DNA of 44,227 nucleotides, taken from Bacteroidota bacterium. Lineage in GTDB: Bacteria > Bacteroidota > Ignavibacteria > Kapaibacteriales > UBA2268. Where the stretch lies: assembly GCA_022707965.1 (NCBI GenBank), contig JAKIZO010000019.1, positions 1 to 44,227 on the forward strand, in the 5' to 3' direction. Positions 35,330-43,363 of the stretch are shown here, piece after piece. The notes beneath the pieces are model-generated. The model searched no databases and was not told the DNA's origin. It saw only the letters and a program-made list of their open reading frames with translations. Made by a program: the position numbers and the translations under genes. The number at the start of each line of letters is the position of its first letter. Within the stretch, counting starts at the first letter, position 1.

Positions 35330-37915
35330 ATGTATAGAAACATTCAACTTGCTTTAATCCTCTTATCTTTTTTATTTATCAACACTTTCATAAATGCGAA
35401 AAATTTATCACAAAATGAAATAAAGACAATACTAAATACCGACACACGGCAAATAATTTCCTTGAATGGGCAATGGGAAAAATCCTCCGATGGGGTGAGG
35501 TGGGAAAACGTGCATATACCGTATTCTGATGTTAATCTTGAAAAAATCACGTTAGTTCGAAAAGTGCGAATTGATAAATCGCAGCAAGAATCGTTAAGCT
35601 GGCAGTTGTTTTTTTTAGGATTTAACCACCAAGCAGAAATTGCGGTAAATGGTCAATTTCTGGGGCGATTTATTAGTTCGATGGCTCCGATATGGGTTAA
35701 AATTCCTTCAAAGGCTCTCGAAGCTGGCGAGAACGAAATCAGAATTACTTTTTTAGTTCCAAAGGATATAATTAAAACTGTATTTGAGAATTATGTGTAT
35801 GCAAGAAAACGATACAATGGATTAGTGCGTGAAGCTTTTTTAATTGGGAACCCACCAGTGTGGATAAGCGATATTAATACAAATTACACTTTGTCGAATA
35901 ATTTCTCGCAGGCAAATATTAATGCCACAATATCAGTTTCATCATCAAACTTCGACTTAATTTCTAAATTTCAAAGCAGTTCAATTGATAATTTAGAATT
36001 GAAAAATAAAGCGAATTTCCAGATAGAAACTAAAATTGTAAAACTTGGGACAGGCGAAATAGTTGCAATCGGCGAACCGCGTCAGATTTCTATTGAAGCG
36101 GAACGAACGATAGATGTAAACGTAAAATTCAGTATAATGTCGCCATCGTTATGGTTGCCGGACAATCCTAATCTATATCAAATTCAGGCAATGATTGTTC
36201 AAGGGGAAAGAACAGTTGATAATTTTGCTACAAATTTCGGGCTACGGGAAATAGCTGTATCGAGAGCGGAAAAATCATTTTTCACGCTCAACGGCTACAA
36301 AATTCCGCTAAAAGCAGTAAGTTATATAGATTATCATATTGCTTCGGGGCAAAGCTTATCGCTATGGCGAATGGAAGAAAACATAAGAATGATAAAGACG
36401 CTTGGTGCGAATGCAATTCGTTTTAAGTTTAATCCACCACACCCATATTTTGCTTATCTATGTGATAAATACGGGTTATTGATGTTACTTGATTTGCCAT
36501 TGTATGCAATTCCAAATAAATTATTAGACCGAGATGAGGTTAAAGTTTATATTAAAAATCAAAGCAAATTACTCACTTACTTCAAGCAAAATTACGCTTC
36601 AACTTTTGCATTCGGCTTCTCTGATGGAATTTGCGAAGCTAATTTCCCGAATGAATTTGCATCTGATATTAAATCAATTGTTACTTCAAATGGGAATTAC
36701 TTATTCTATAAATTTATAAATTCAGATGAAAAAGTAGTCAATTCGGATAATTTTGATTTTATTGGAATAAATCTAAAAAAAGAAAACTCGATTTTGCGGC
36801 AGGCGAGTGTTCTGCGAGAAATCGTGCAAAGAAACAACAACAAACCTTTCATTACTTGCTTTGGTGTTCCTGTCAATGAAAACAATCACAATGGATATTC
36901 AGACCCATACTCAAACGAACATCAAGCATTTTACATAAAAAGCTTATATAATTTATCATTTCAGAATGGTTCGTTTGGCGTTGTGGTTAATTCTTTCAAT
37001 GATTATGAGCTCAACCACCCATATTTAGCAACAAATAATTATCACTCTTGGATATTGACAACGGGGGTAACGGACGCAACTAATAAGCCACGTTTTTCAT
37101 ATTCGATGCTGCAAGCACTATTCAACGACGAAAAAGAGCCACTCATAAATGCGGGCAGTTATGCAGGTGAAACTTTGGTTAGTTTTTTAATATTTGGTTT
37201 TATACTGTTAGTTGTATTGCTATTTTTTATAAACCGTTTCAGGCGTTTTCGTGAATATCTAACTCGTGCGATGCTGCGTCCATATAATTTTTATTCTGAT
37301 ATTCGAGACCAAAGGATAATACCCTCATTTCAAACTGTAATACTGGCACTAATTGTGTCGTTTACTATTGGAATGTATGTAACTTCGCTACTATTCTATT
37401 ATAGGAATTATGATATAACACAATTTTTGATAATGCTTTGTTGTCCATCGAGTTTTTGGCAGGAAATAATATACAAAATGATTTGGATGCCCGAAGTTTC
37501 GCTTTTCATCATTGCTTTGATTAGTTTTATAGTGTTGTTTGCAATCTCGATAATAATAAAAATTTTCGCATTCTTTTCACGTGCAAGGATTTATTTTTCA
37601 GATTGTTTGATTATTTCTGTTTGGGCGAGCGCGCCGTTTGTAGTGCTGCTGCCAGTTGCAATTCCGTTAATTCGCTTGCTTGAAATAAATAACACAGTTG
37701 CAATAGTTGCGGTTATTTTATTTTTGATAATTAAGATCTGGGTAATTGCCAGAATTCTCAAAGCGACTGCTGTTGTTTTCGACAAACCCGCAGCATTGAT
37801 TTATGGAATTGGAATTATCGTATTTTTAGTATTTGCTGCAATTCCGGTAGGAATTTATCAGATTAATTATCAATTTTTCTCGTATTTGATGTATTTTTGC
37901 TGTGCTTATTTGTAA
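35330..37915 (+). CDS. GH2-like pseudoenzyme fused to a multi-helix membrane domain
   Basis: The 861-residue protein has a signal peptide (about 1-23). A glycoside hydrolase family 2 sugar-binding jelly roll lies at about 45-165 (ISLNGQWEKSSDGVRWENV, AEIAVNGQFLGRF). An Ig-like domain (about 180-305, with SPSLWLPDNPNLYQI) and a TIM barrel (about 315-600, GANAIRFKFNPPHPYFAYLCDKYGLLML read in parts) follow. The usual catalytic NE near residue 426 reads FGFSDG, and the nucleophile strand near 505 reads KPFITCFG where active GH2 enzymes have a Glu (TEYG-like), so both catalytic glutamates appear lost. About six hydrophobic helices follow (roughly 612-860), resembling a Yip1-like membrane domain. 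Probably an envelope carbohydrate-binding or sensing protein. Alternative: a divergent enzyme with relocated residues. Confidence 0.75.
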   Translation: MYRNIQLALILLSFLFINTFINAKNLSQNEIKTILNTDTRQIISLNGQWEKSSDGVRWENVHIPYSDVNLEKITLVRKVRIDKSQQESLSWQLFFLGFNHQAEIAVNGQFLGRFISSMAPIWVKIPSKALEAGENEIRITFLVPKDIIKTVFENYVYARKRYNGLVREAFLIGNPPVWISDINTNYTLSNNFSQANINATISVSSSNFDLISKFQSSSIDNLELKNKANFQIETKIVKLGTGEIVAIGEPRQISIEAERTIDVNVKFSIMSPSLWLPDNPNLYQIQAMIVQGERTVDNFATNFGLREIAVSRAEKSFFTLNGYKIPLKAVSYIDYHIASGQSLSLWRMEENIRMIKTLGANAIRFKFNPPHPYFAYLCDKYGLLMLLDLPLYAIPNKLLDRDEVKVYIKNQSKLLTYFKQNYASTFAFGFSDGICEANFPNEFASDIKSIVTSNGNYLFYKFINSDEKVVNSDNFDFIGINLKKENSILRQASVLREIVQRNNNKPFITCFGVPVNENNHNGYSDPYSNEHQAFYIKSLYNLSFQNGSFGVVVNSFNDYELNHPYLATNNYHSWILTTGVTDATNKPRFSYSMLQALFNDEKEPLINAGSYAGETLVSFLIFGFILLVVLLFFINRFRRFREYLTRAMLRPYNFYSDIRDQRIIPSFQTVILALIVSFTIGMYVTSLLFYYRNYDITQFLIMLCCPSSFWQEIIYKMIWMPEVSLFIIALISFIVLFAISIIIKIFAFFSRARIYFSDCLIISVWASAPFVVLLPVAIPLIRLLEINNTVAIVAVILFLIIKIWVIARILKATAVVFDKPAALIYGIGIIVFLVFAAIPVGIYQINYQFFSYLMYFCCAYL

Positions 37916-37975
37916 TCACTGAATTATAGCTGAAAGAAAATTGCAATTAGCATTCTCAAAAGTATCATTGTTATG

Positions 37976-38000
37976 CCTTCGGTTTCAAATCTTCCGAAGG
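37976..38000. repeat. CCTTCGG-type dispersed palindrome, copy 2 (short)
   Basis: CCTTCGG (37976-37982) and CCGAAGG (37994-38000) are inverted around an 11-base loop. It lies in the gene-free gap between the GH2-like gene and tRNA-Thr(CGU). The rest of this gap is AT-rich and also contains the direct repeat TTAGAGACAAC at 38041 and 38088. Confidence 0.65.
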
Positions 38001-38108
38001 TTTTATATTTTACAATTAACGCACAAAAAGATTGCTCTTTTTAGAGACAACCAACAAAAAACATCGTATAAATTATCTTGATTTCTATTAGAGACAACTT
38101 GCTTTTTG

Positions 38109-38180
38109 AGCCAATTAGGGGACTTGAACCCCTGACCTGCTCATTACGAGTGAGCTGCTCTACCACTGAGCTAAATTGGC
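38109..38180 (-). tRNA. tRNA-Thr (anticodon CGU)
   Basis: The minus strand folds into a 72-nt cloverleaf. The acceptor is GCCAATT/AATTGGC, the D stem GCTC/GAGC, the anticodon stem GCTCA/TGAGC with loop CTCGTAA (anticodon CGT), and the T stem AGGGG/CCCCT with TTCAAGT. The discriminator is T and CCA is not encoded. Confidence 0.95.
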
Positions 38181-38323
38181 TTAATTACTTTACAAAATTA
38201 AGCATTTGAAATAAAAAAATCAATATTCAAAAATTTGATTATTTTTTTTTGAAACGATTAAACCAATCATGTGTAATTTAGTCAAAAGGTTAGAATTCCG
38301 TTCAACAATATTTTGAGGTTAGT

Positions 38324-39004
38324 ATGAAAAACAAATTATTCCGCAACATTTATGTAGTTGCAATTTTGGTAGCAGTATTAGGATTAACATCCTGCCAGAA
38401 AGATAATCCGGTTGAACCAATTGAGAATGGTTTGGATTATTCAATGGTACTTCTATCCCCCGAAGCAATGATTGGTGAGGTTTCGCAACCAAGTTTAACA
38501 ACAGATTTCACTCTTTTGAATGTGTATGACAAGATGTTAATTCCACCTATTGACGGCAAAGGAAAAGGTCCAAATGGCGAAATGCCACCAAAGCCCGAAC
38601 CGAACAAACCACCATTCAAAATTGGAATGCTTTTGCGTATGTTGGAACTTGATTCCGCACAAAGAGAGCAAGTAAAGATATTTGCACAAGAACTTGAAGA
38701 TTGCATAAAAGAATACCGTCAAATGTTACGCGAAGCTCAACGCGCAATTATTGAAAATGCAAATGCACAACGCCGCGAAATTATGGAACAATTGAAAACT
38801 GGTGAAATTACAAGAGAACAGGCTATGCAAGCGCTCAGACAACTTCGCGAAGAAACTCGAATTGCAATGGAAACTGATGAAGATATTGCAACAGCTCGCC
38901 AGGGTTTGAAAGATTGCCACGATGCATTTCTTGAAAATGTTAAATCTATTCTTACAACTAAACAATTAGATATTTGGAACAGATTTTTCGGAATAAAAGG
39001 GTAA
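38324..39004 (+). CDS. Lipoprotein with Spy/CpxP-like helical domain
   Basis: The 226-residue protein has a lipoprotein signal with lipobox LTSC (Cys at about residue 24). A Pro/Gly/Lys-rich linker (about 75-100) leads to a long charged helical domain: LRMLELDSAQREQVKIFAQE, then EYRQMLREAQRAIIENANAQ and LTTKQLDIWNRFFG. The pattern (helices followed by an L(T)xxQ motif near the end) resembles Spy/CpxP/ZraP periplasmic chaperone or stress proteins. Two Cys in the helical part (EDCIKEY, KDCHDAF) could form a disulfide or bind metal. It stands alone between tRNA-Thr and yigZ. Lipoprotein status is secure; the chaperone-like role is inferred. Confidence 0.72.
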   Translation: MKNKLFRNIYVVAILVAVLGLTSCQKDNPVEPIENGLDYSMVLLSPEAMIGEVSQPSLTTDFTLLNVYDKMLIPPIDGKGKGPNGEMPPKPEPNKPPFKIGMLLRMLELDSAQREQVKIFAQELEDCIKEYRQMLREAQRAIIENANAQRREIMEQLKTGEITREQAMQALRQLREETRIAMETDEDIATARQGLKDCHDAFLENVKSILTTKQLDIWNRFFGIKG

Positions 39005-39085
39005 GAATTTCTTAATTGGATTAAATTTTAATAGTTATTTTAAGAGTTACTGTTTTATTTGATTGTCTTAAAATTACCTGCTATG

Positions 39086-39117
39086 AACATTCGGAAGGTT
39101 CCGCCTTTCCGAATGTT
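39086..39117. repeat. CCTTCGG-type dispersed palindrome, copy 3 (variant)
   Basis: AACATTCGGAA (39086-39096) and TTCCGAATGTT (39107-39117) form an 11-bp stem. The loop region GGTTCCGCCT aligns with the reverse complement of copy 1, so this is the same element in opposite orientation with a C-to-A change and its compensating partner. The gap 39005-39310 contains no supported gene. Confidence 0.7.
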
Positions 39118-39144
39118 TTTTAAACAAATGTATTACCAATTATT

Positions 39145-39174
39145 TGTAGTGGCAATTCATAAATTGCCACTACA
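39145..39174. repeat. Perfect 13-bp inverted repeat in intergenic gap
   Basis: TGTAGTGGCAATT (39145-39157) and its exact reverse complement (39162-39174) flank the 4-base loop CATA. It is not followed by a T run, so it is not a standard terminator. It resembles the short GTAGxGGCAATT palindromes dispersed in many bacterial genomes. Confidence 0.8.
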
Positions 39175-39310
39175 TCGCTTTGATATTGATTGCTTTTATT
39201 AATTTTCAGACACGATAGTCTGCACCACCAAAATGCCCAAGCGACGTCTCAAAATTAACTGCTTTGAACACCTGAACCCCAGTATAGACTACTTCGAAAG
39301 CAAATAGAAC

Positions 39311-39916
39311 TTACAGCGGGAAAACCCCTGCTCTACCGTTTGTCGAGGCAATTACTTTTCGTTCGAATTCCTCAATTCTGGATTGGTGTATATTCACTAT
39401 GAACTCGACAGAATCTTTGTAGTCTTCGGTTGCAGACACAGCAAGTTCACTTATCAATTTTTTGATATTGGAGACGTCTTCATACGAGCAAAGCACCCTG
39501 ATGGGAAAGGTAATGTGAATGATTTTTTTCTCGCATTGCGAAAGTGCCAGTTCGGTAGTAGAAGAATATGCGCGAGAAAGACCACCGACTCCAAGTTTTG
39601 TTCCACCAAAATAGCGGGTTACGACAACTATTATGTCGCTAAAATCGTATTTTTTAATAGAAAAGAGGATAGGCTTGCCGGCGGAACCGTTGGGTTCGCC
39701 ATCGTCGCCGAAGCGGACATCGAGCCCTTCCGCACCTAAACGGTATGCGAAACAGTTATGGGTGGCATCGAAATATTCACTACGGATTTGCTCTAAAAAT
39801 TGCAGTGCTTCGTCGCGAGTTGAAACGTTCGCAACCGAAGCAATAAATTTCGAACCTTTAATTTTTTGCTCAGCGCGAAATGGTTTTGCAATTGTATAAT
39901 AGAATTCTTTGCTCAT
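39311..39916 (-). CDS. yigZ: YigZ/IMPACT-family protein
   Basis: The 201-residue protein has the IMPACT (UPF0029) domain with KGSKFIASVANV, THNCFAYRLG and DDGEPNGSAGKPILFSI, then VVVTRYFGGTKLGVGGLSRAYS. A small ferredoxin-like C-terminal domain (about 130-201) follows. The family is linked to translation regulation in eukaryotes (IMPACT); the bacterial role is not established. Its start overlaps the extended upstream frame of the divergent bshA, so the two genes share a very short control region of about 19 bp. Confidence 0.94.
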   Translation of the reverse strand: MSKEFYYTIAKPFRAEQKIKGSKFIASVANVSTRDEALQFLEQIRSEYFDATHNCFAYRLGAEGLDVRFGDDGEPNGSAGKPILFSIKKYDFSDIIVVVTRYFGGTKLGVGGLSRAYSSTTELALSQCEKKIIHITFPIRVLCSYEDVSNIKKLISELAVSATEDYKDSVEFIVNIHQSRIEEFERKVIASTNGRAGVFPL

Positions 39917-39935
39917 ATTACAAACGGGAATAATT

Positions 39936-41051
39936 ATGAAAATAGGAATGGTGTGCTATCCCACTTATGGTGGGAGTGGAATAGTAGCAACTGAACTTGG
40001 CGAAGCACTTGCTGCGCGTGGCTGGGAAGTGCATTTTATAAGCTACGCAAATCCTATTCGACTGGATAGATTTAGAGAGAACATATTTTTTCACGAGGTT
40101 GAAATACCACATTATCCGCTGTTTGAGTTTCATCTTTACACATTGGCATTGACAGGGAAGATTCTTGAAGTGCTTAAATATGAGAAACTCGATATAATTC
40201 ACGTTCATTATGCAATTCCCCACGCAATTAGCGGAATATTAAGCAAGCAAATTGCCGCGTCGAGCAAAGTGAAATTAGTAACCACATTGCACGGGACAGA
40301 TATAACACTAATCGGGCTGGAACCTGCTTTTTCCCCAATAGTCAAATATTCTATCGAGCAATCGGACGCTGTTACAGCTGTTTCGCGATATTTAAAAGAT
40401 AAAACCATTCAGCAATTCCAAATCGAAAAAGAAATCCACCATATTCCAAATTTTATTGATACAAAAATATACAAAAGAATTGAAAGTTGTAACTTGAAAA
40501 AGACTTTTGCACCGAACGGCGAAGCAATTCTTATGCATATATCGAATTTTCGAGCAGTCAAGCGAGTGCCTGATACAATAAAAATACTAAAAGAAGTGCT
40601 TGAACAGGGAGTTCCTGCGAAACTGATATTAATCGGCGATGGACCAGAAAGAAGCGAAACCGAAAAATTAGCATACGAACTTGGATTGCATAGCAACGTA
40701 AAATTCCTGGGCAAGCAAAATGCAATAATTGAGTTGCTATCTTGTGCTGATGTGTTTCTTCTGCCAAGTCAGTCGGAAAGTTTCGGGCTATCGGCGCTCG
40801 AAGCAATGGCTTGCGGAGTGCCTGTTGTCGCATCGAGTGTAGGAGGAATTCCCGAAGTTGTCCAACACAATGAAAATGGATTTATTGCAGAGTTCGGGGA
40901 CGTTTCGAGAATGGCGCGATATGTAATAGATTTAATCAAGAACAAAAACAAGTGGAAAATATTTTCCGAGAATGCAGTTGAATTTGCCAAAAAAGAATAT
41001 GAAGCGGAAAAGATAGTATCAATGTATGAGAAAGTGTATAGAGAAACATAA
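39936..41051 (+). CDS. bshA: N-acetyl-alpha-D-glucosaminyl L-malate synthase BshA
   Basis: The product is 371 residues from the ATG at 39936 (MKIGMVCYPTYGGSGIVATE), preceded by CGGGAATAA; the in-frame extension to 39909 would run into yigZ. The opening and HFISYANPIRLD, FHEVEIPHYPLFEF, HVHYAIPHAISG and LVTTLHGTDITL are BshA-specific patterns of a GT4 fold. The C-terminal SQSESFGLSALEAMACGVPV is the donor-binding site. It makes the first intermediate of bacillithiol from UDP-GlcNAc and malate. bshB and bshC are not in the window. Its presence suggests bacillithiol is the low-molecular-weight thiol of this organism. Confidence 0.95.
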   Translation: MKIGMVCYPTYGGSGIVATELGEALAARGWEVHFISYANPIRLDRFRENIFFHEVEIPHYPLFEFHLYTLALTGKILEVLKYEKLDIIHVHYAIPHAISGILSKQIAASSKVKLVTTLHGTDITLIGLEPAFSPIVKYSIEQSDAVTAVSRYLKDKTIQQFQIEKEIHHIPNFIDTKIYKRIESCNLKKTFAPNGEAILMHISNFRAVKRVPDTIKILKEVLEQGVPAKLILIGDGPERSETEKLAYELGLHSNVKFLGKQNAIIELLSCADVFLLPSQSESFGLSALEAMACGVPVVASSVGGIPEVVQHNENGFIAEFGDVSRMARYVIDLIKNKNKWKIFSENAVEFAKKEYEAEKIVSMYEKVYRET

Positions 41052-41141
41052 AATTATCGATAAAAACTTCCTGTTTAGTCCCACCTAAACAAAAATTTAA
41101 TGTAAGTATTTGAAAAATCGTAATTTTTTTAATTCAAAAAT

Positions 41142-41172
41142 TTTGAAACTCAAACACTTTTTTGTAAATTTC
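41142..41172 (+). promoter_or_regulatory. Candidate Bacteroidota-type promoter of korDABC
   Basis: TTTG at 41142-41145 is followed after exactly 19 bp by TAAATTTC (41165-41172), a 7-of-8 match to TAnnTTTG. The start of transcription would fall near 41180, just ahead of a perfect palindrome, with about 57 nt of leader before korD. Confidence 0.5.
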
Positions 41173-41185
41173 GGAACTTATAAAA

Positions 41186-41205
41186 CATTGTTTTTAAAAA
41201 CAATG
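41186..41205. promoter_or_regulatory. Perfect 20-bp palindrome in the kor leader (possible operator)
   Basis: CATTGTTTTT at 41186-41195 is followed directly by its exact reverse complement AAAAACAATG. It lies between the predicted promoter and the korD start (32 bp before the ATG). With no loop it is more like a dimeric regulator site than a hairpin, but this is inference. Confidence 0.5.
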
Positions 41206-41236
41206 GCGTTATTTCTAACAAAAAAGGATAAAAGAA

Positions 41237-41467
41237 ATGGCAAAAGCACTTGGTGAGATTATCATCGACATCGAAAAATGCAAAGGGTGCGCGCTTTGCA
41301 TTGATGCTTGCCCGGAGGAGGTTTTGTCGCTCACGAACAAAATCAACAAGAAGGGCTATCAATATATAGTAACAGTAAATAGCAACTGCACAGGATGCGC
41401 AAATTGTGCGATAATATGTCCTGATGCAGTAATTACAGTATATAGAAAAATTGAAAAATCCGCCTAA
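41237..41467 (+). CDS. korD: 2-oxoacid:ferredoxin oxidoreductase, ferredoxin-like delta subunit
   Basis: The 76-residue protein carries two 4Fe-4S motifs: Cys15, 18, 21 and 25 (CKGCALCIDACP) and Cys51, 54, 57 and 61 (CTGCANCAIICP). It is the electron-transfer subunit of a four-part 2-oxoglutarate (or related 2-oxoacid):ferredoxin oxidoreductase and leads the korDABC operon (30-bp gap to korA). A GGATAAAAG site precedes the ATG. Confidence 0.93.
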   Translation: MAKALGEIIIDIEKCKGCALCIDACPEEVLSLTNKINKKGYQYIVTVNSNCTGCANCAIICPDAVITVYRKIEKSA

Positions 41468-41497
41468 TGAATAATTTGGAGGTAAAAAGGAGTTAAA

Positions 41498-42568
41498 ATG
41501 GGCGAAATAAAATTAATGAAAGGCAATGAAGCATTAGCAGAAGCAATGATAAGAGCAGGCTGCGATGCTTATTTTGGTTATCCAATCACCCCACAATCAG
41601 AAGTATTGGAATATTTGTCGAAAGATGCTACACAAAGAACAGGTATGGTAGTATTACAGGCAGAAAGCGAAGTTGCAGCAATTAACATGATATACGGAGC
41701 AGCAGGTTGCGGTCGCCGGGTAATGACAACTTCATCAAGTCCTGGTATTAGTTTGATGCAGGAAGGTCTTTCATACATAGCAAGTGCCGAATTACCTTGC
41801 GTGCTTGCAAATGTTGTTCGTGGGGGACCGGGACTTGGGACAATTCAGCCATCGCAAGCTGATTATTTCCAGTCTGTTAAAGGCGGTGGTCACGGCGATT
41901 ATAGATTGATTGTGCTTGCACCTTCGTCAGTACAGGAAATGGTTGATTTTGTAAGATTATCGTTTGATCTGGCAGAGAAATATCGCAATCCGGTGATGAT
42001 ACTTACCGATGGTGCGATTGGTCAGATGATGGAAAAGGTTGAACTATTCGACCAGATGCCACGCAAGACTGAATTCCCTGATTGGGCAACCACTGGCAAA
42101 CCCAAAGATAAGGAGCGTCGTTACATTACATCGCTTCACATTCAGCCAGAAAAAATGGAAGAAATCAACAAGCATCTTCAAGCAAAATATAAGCAAATTG
42201 AAAAAGATGAAGTTCGCTACGAGGCATTTAATCTTGATGATGCTGAATATGTATTGACAGGATATGGTCTTGGAGCAAGAATTTGCCGCAAAGCAATGGA
42301 TATTTTGAGAGAAAAAGGATACAAGGTAGGATTGGTTCGTCCAATTACACTATTCCCATTCCCCAAGAAGGTTTACGAAGAAGTAGCAAATAGAGTAAAA
42401 GGAATTTTGGATGTAGAAATGAATGCGGGACAGATGGTTGAAGATGTGAAATTATCAGTATGCGGCAAAACTCGCGTTGAATATTATGGAAGAATGGGAG
42501 GAATGATACCTTCTCCAGAAGAAATAGTAGAGAATTTCGAGAAATTGTTTATAAAAGGAGAAGCATAA
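41498..42568 (+). CDS. korA: 2-oxoacid:ferredoxin oxidoreductase alpha subunit
   Basis: The 356-residue protein is the alpha subunit, with MKGNEALAEAMIRAGCDAYFG and GYPITPQSE (about 27-35) at the start, QAESEVAAINMIYGAAGCGRR and the TSSSPGISLMQEG loop in the pyrimidine-binding domain. The transketolase-C-like domain follows (about 240-356, GYGLGARICRKAMDILREKG). Two ribosome-like sites (GGAGG and AAGGAG) precede the ATG. Its TAA shares one base with the korB ATG. Together with korB, C and D it should oxidatively decarboxylate a 2-oxoacid (2-oxoglutarate most likely) with CoA and reduce ferredoxin, or run in reverse to fix CO2. Substrate cannot be fixed from sequence alone; VorB-like is an alternative. 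Confidence 0.93.
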   Translation: MGEIKLMKGNEALAEAMIRAGCDAYFGYPITPQSEVLEYLSKDATQRTGMVVLQAESEVAAINMIYGAAGCGRRVMTTSSSPGISLMQEGLSYIASAELPCVLANVVRGGPGLGTIQPSQADYFQSVKGGGHGDYRLIVLAPSSVQEMVDFVRLSFDLAEKYRNPVMILTDGAIGQMMEKVELFDQMPRKTEFPDWATTGKPKDKERRYITSLHIQPEKMEEINKHLQAKYKQIEKDEVRYEAFNLDDAEYVLTGYGLGARICRKAMDILREKGYKVGLVRPITLFPFPKKVYEEVANRVKGILDVEMNAGQMVEDVKLSVCGKTRVEYYGRMGGMIPSPEEIVENFEKLFIKGEA

Positions 42569-43362
42569 TGAGCAATAATATAGAAACAGCAAAATTCCGC
42601 CCCGAAATTTGCGTTGATGAAAATCTTGTATATCGCAAGCCTTCTACTTTGCTTCCCGAACCTTTCCACTACTGCCCTGGCTGTGGGCACAGCACAGTGC
42701 ACAAAATTTTTATGGAAGTGGTAGAAGAAATGGGCATAGAAAATGATATCATAGGAGTTGCACCAGTTGGATGCTCGGTTTTTGCATATCATTATATGGG
42801 TGTTGATATGCAGCAAGCAGCTCACGGGCGCGCCTGTGCAGTTGCAACCGGAATTAAACGTGTGCAGCCGGACAAATATGTTTTCTCATATCAAGGCGAT
42901 GGGGACTTAGCTGCCATCGGTACCGGAGAAACAATTCACGCTGCCAACCGTGGAGAAAACATATTAGTTATTTTCATAAATAATGGTATTTATGGAATGA
43001 CAAGTGGGCAGATGGCACCTACAACACTCGAAGGTATGGTTTCGACAACAAGCCCACACGGACGCGATGTTAAAACACAAGGTTATCCATTGAAAATGTC
43101 AGAGTTAATCGCTCCACTTCCGGGTGTTGCCTATGTAACGCGTCAATCAGTTCACAAACCAGCAAACGTACGCAAAGCAAAGAAAGCATTACGTCAAGCA
43201 TTAGAATATCAGAAGCAAGGGCTGGGGTTCTGCCTTGTAGAAATAGTATCGAACTGTCCATCGAATTGGAGAATGACACCAGCACAAGCAAACCAATACA
43301 TTGATGAAAAAATGTTAGCATTCTATAAATTAGGCGACATAAAAGTCCCGGAGGTGAAGTAA
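42568..43362 (+). CDS. korB: 2-oxoacid:ferredoxin oxidoreductase beta subunit (TPP-binding)
   Basis: The 264-residue protein has CPGCGH (about 36-41), the TPP/Mg-binding GDGDLAAIG (about 110-118) with the downstream NNGIYGMTSGQ (about 138-148), and the end segment GLGFCLVEIVSNCPSNW. It binds thiamine pyrophosphate and the 2-oxoacid in the active site made with the alpha subunit. One-base overlap with korA and a single base before the korC ATG show a compact operon. Confidence 0.94.
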   Translation: MSNNIETAKFRPEICVDENLVYRKPSTLLPEPFHYCPGCGHSTVHKIFMEVVEEMGIENDIIGVAPVGCSVFAYHYMGVDMQQAAHGRACAVATGIKRVQPDKYVFSYQGDGDLAAIGTGETIHAANRGENILVIFINNGIYGMTSGQMAPTTLEGMVSTTSPHGRDVKTQGYPLKMSELIAPLPGVAYVTRQSVHKPANVRKAKKALRQALEYQKQGLGFCLVEIVSNCPSNWRMTPAQANQYIDEKMLAFYKLGDIKVPEVK

Positions 43363-43363
43363 T

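Noticed and set aside
41073-41092. Small hairpin TGTTTAG/CTAAACA after bshA as a terminator
   Set aside because: The stem is only 7 bp and A/T-rich, and it is followed on the plus strand by A rather than T residues.
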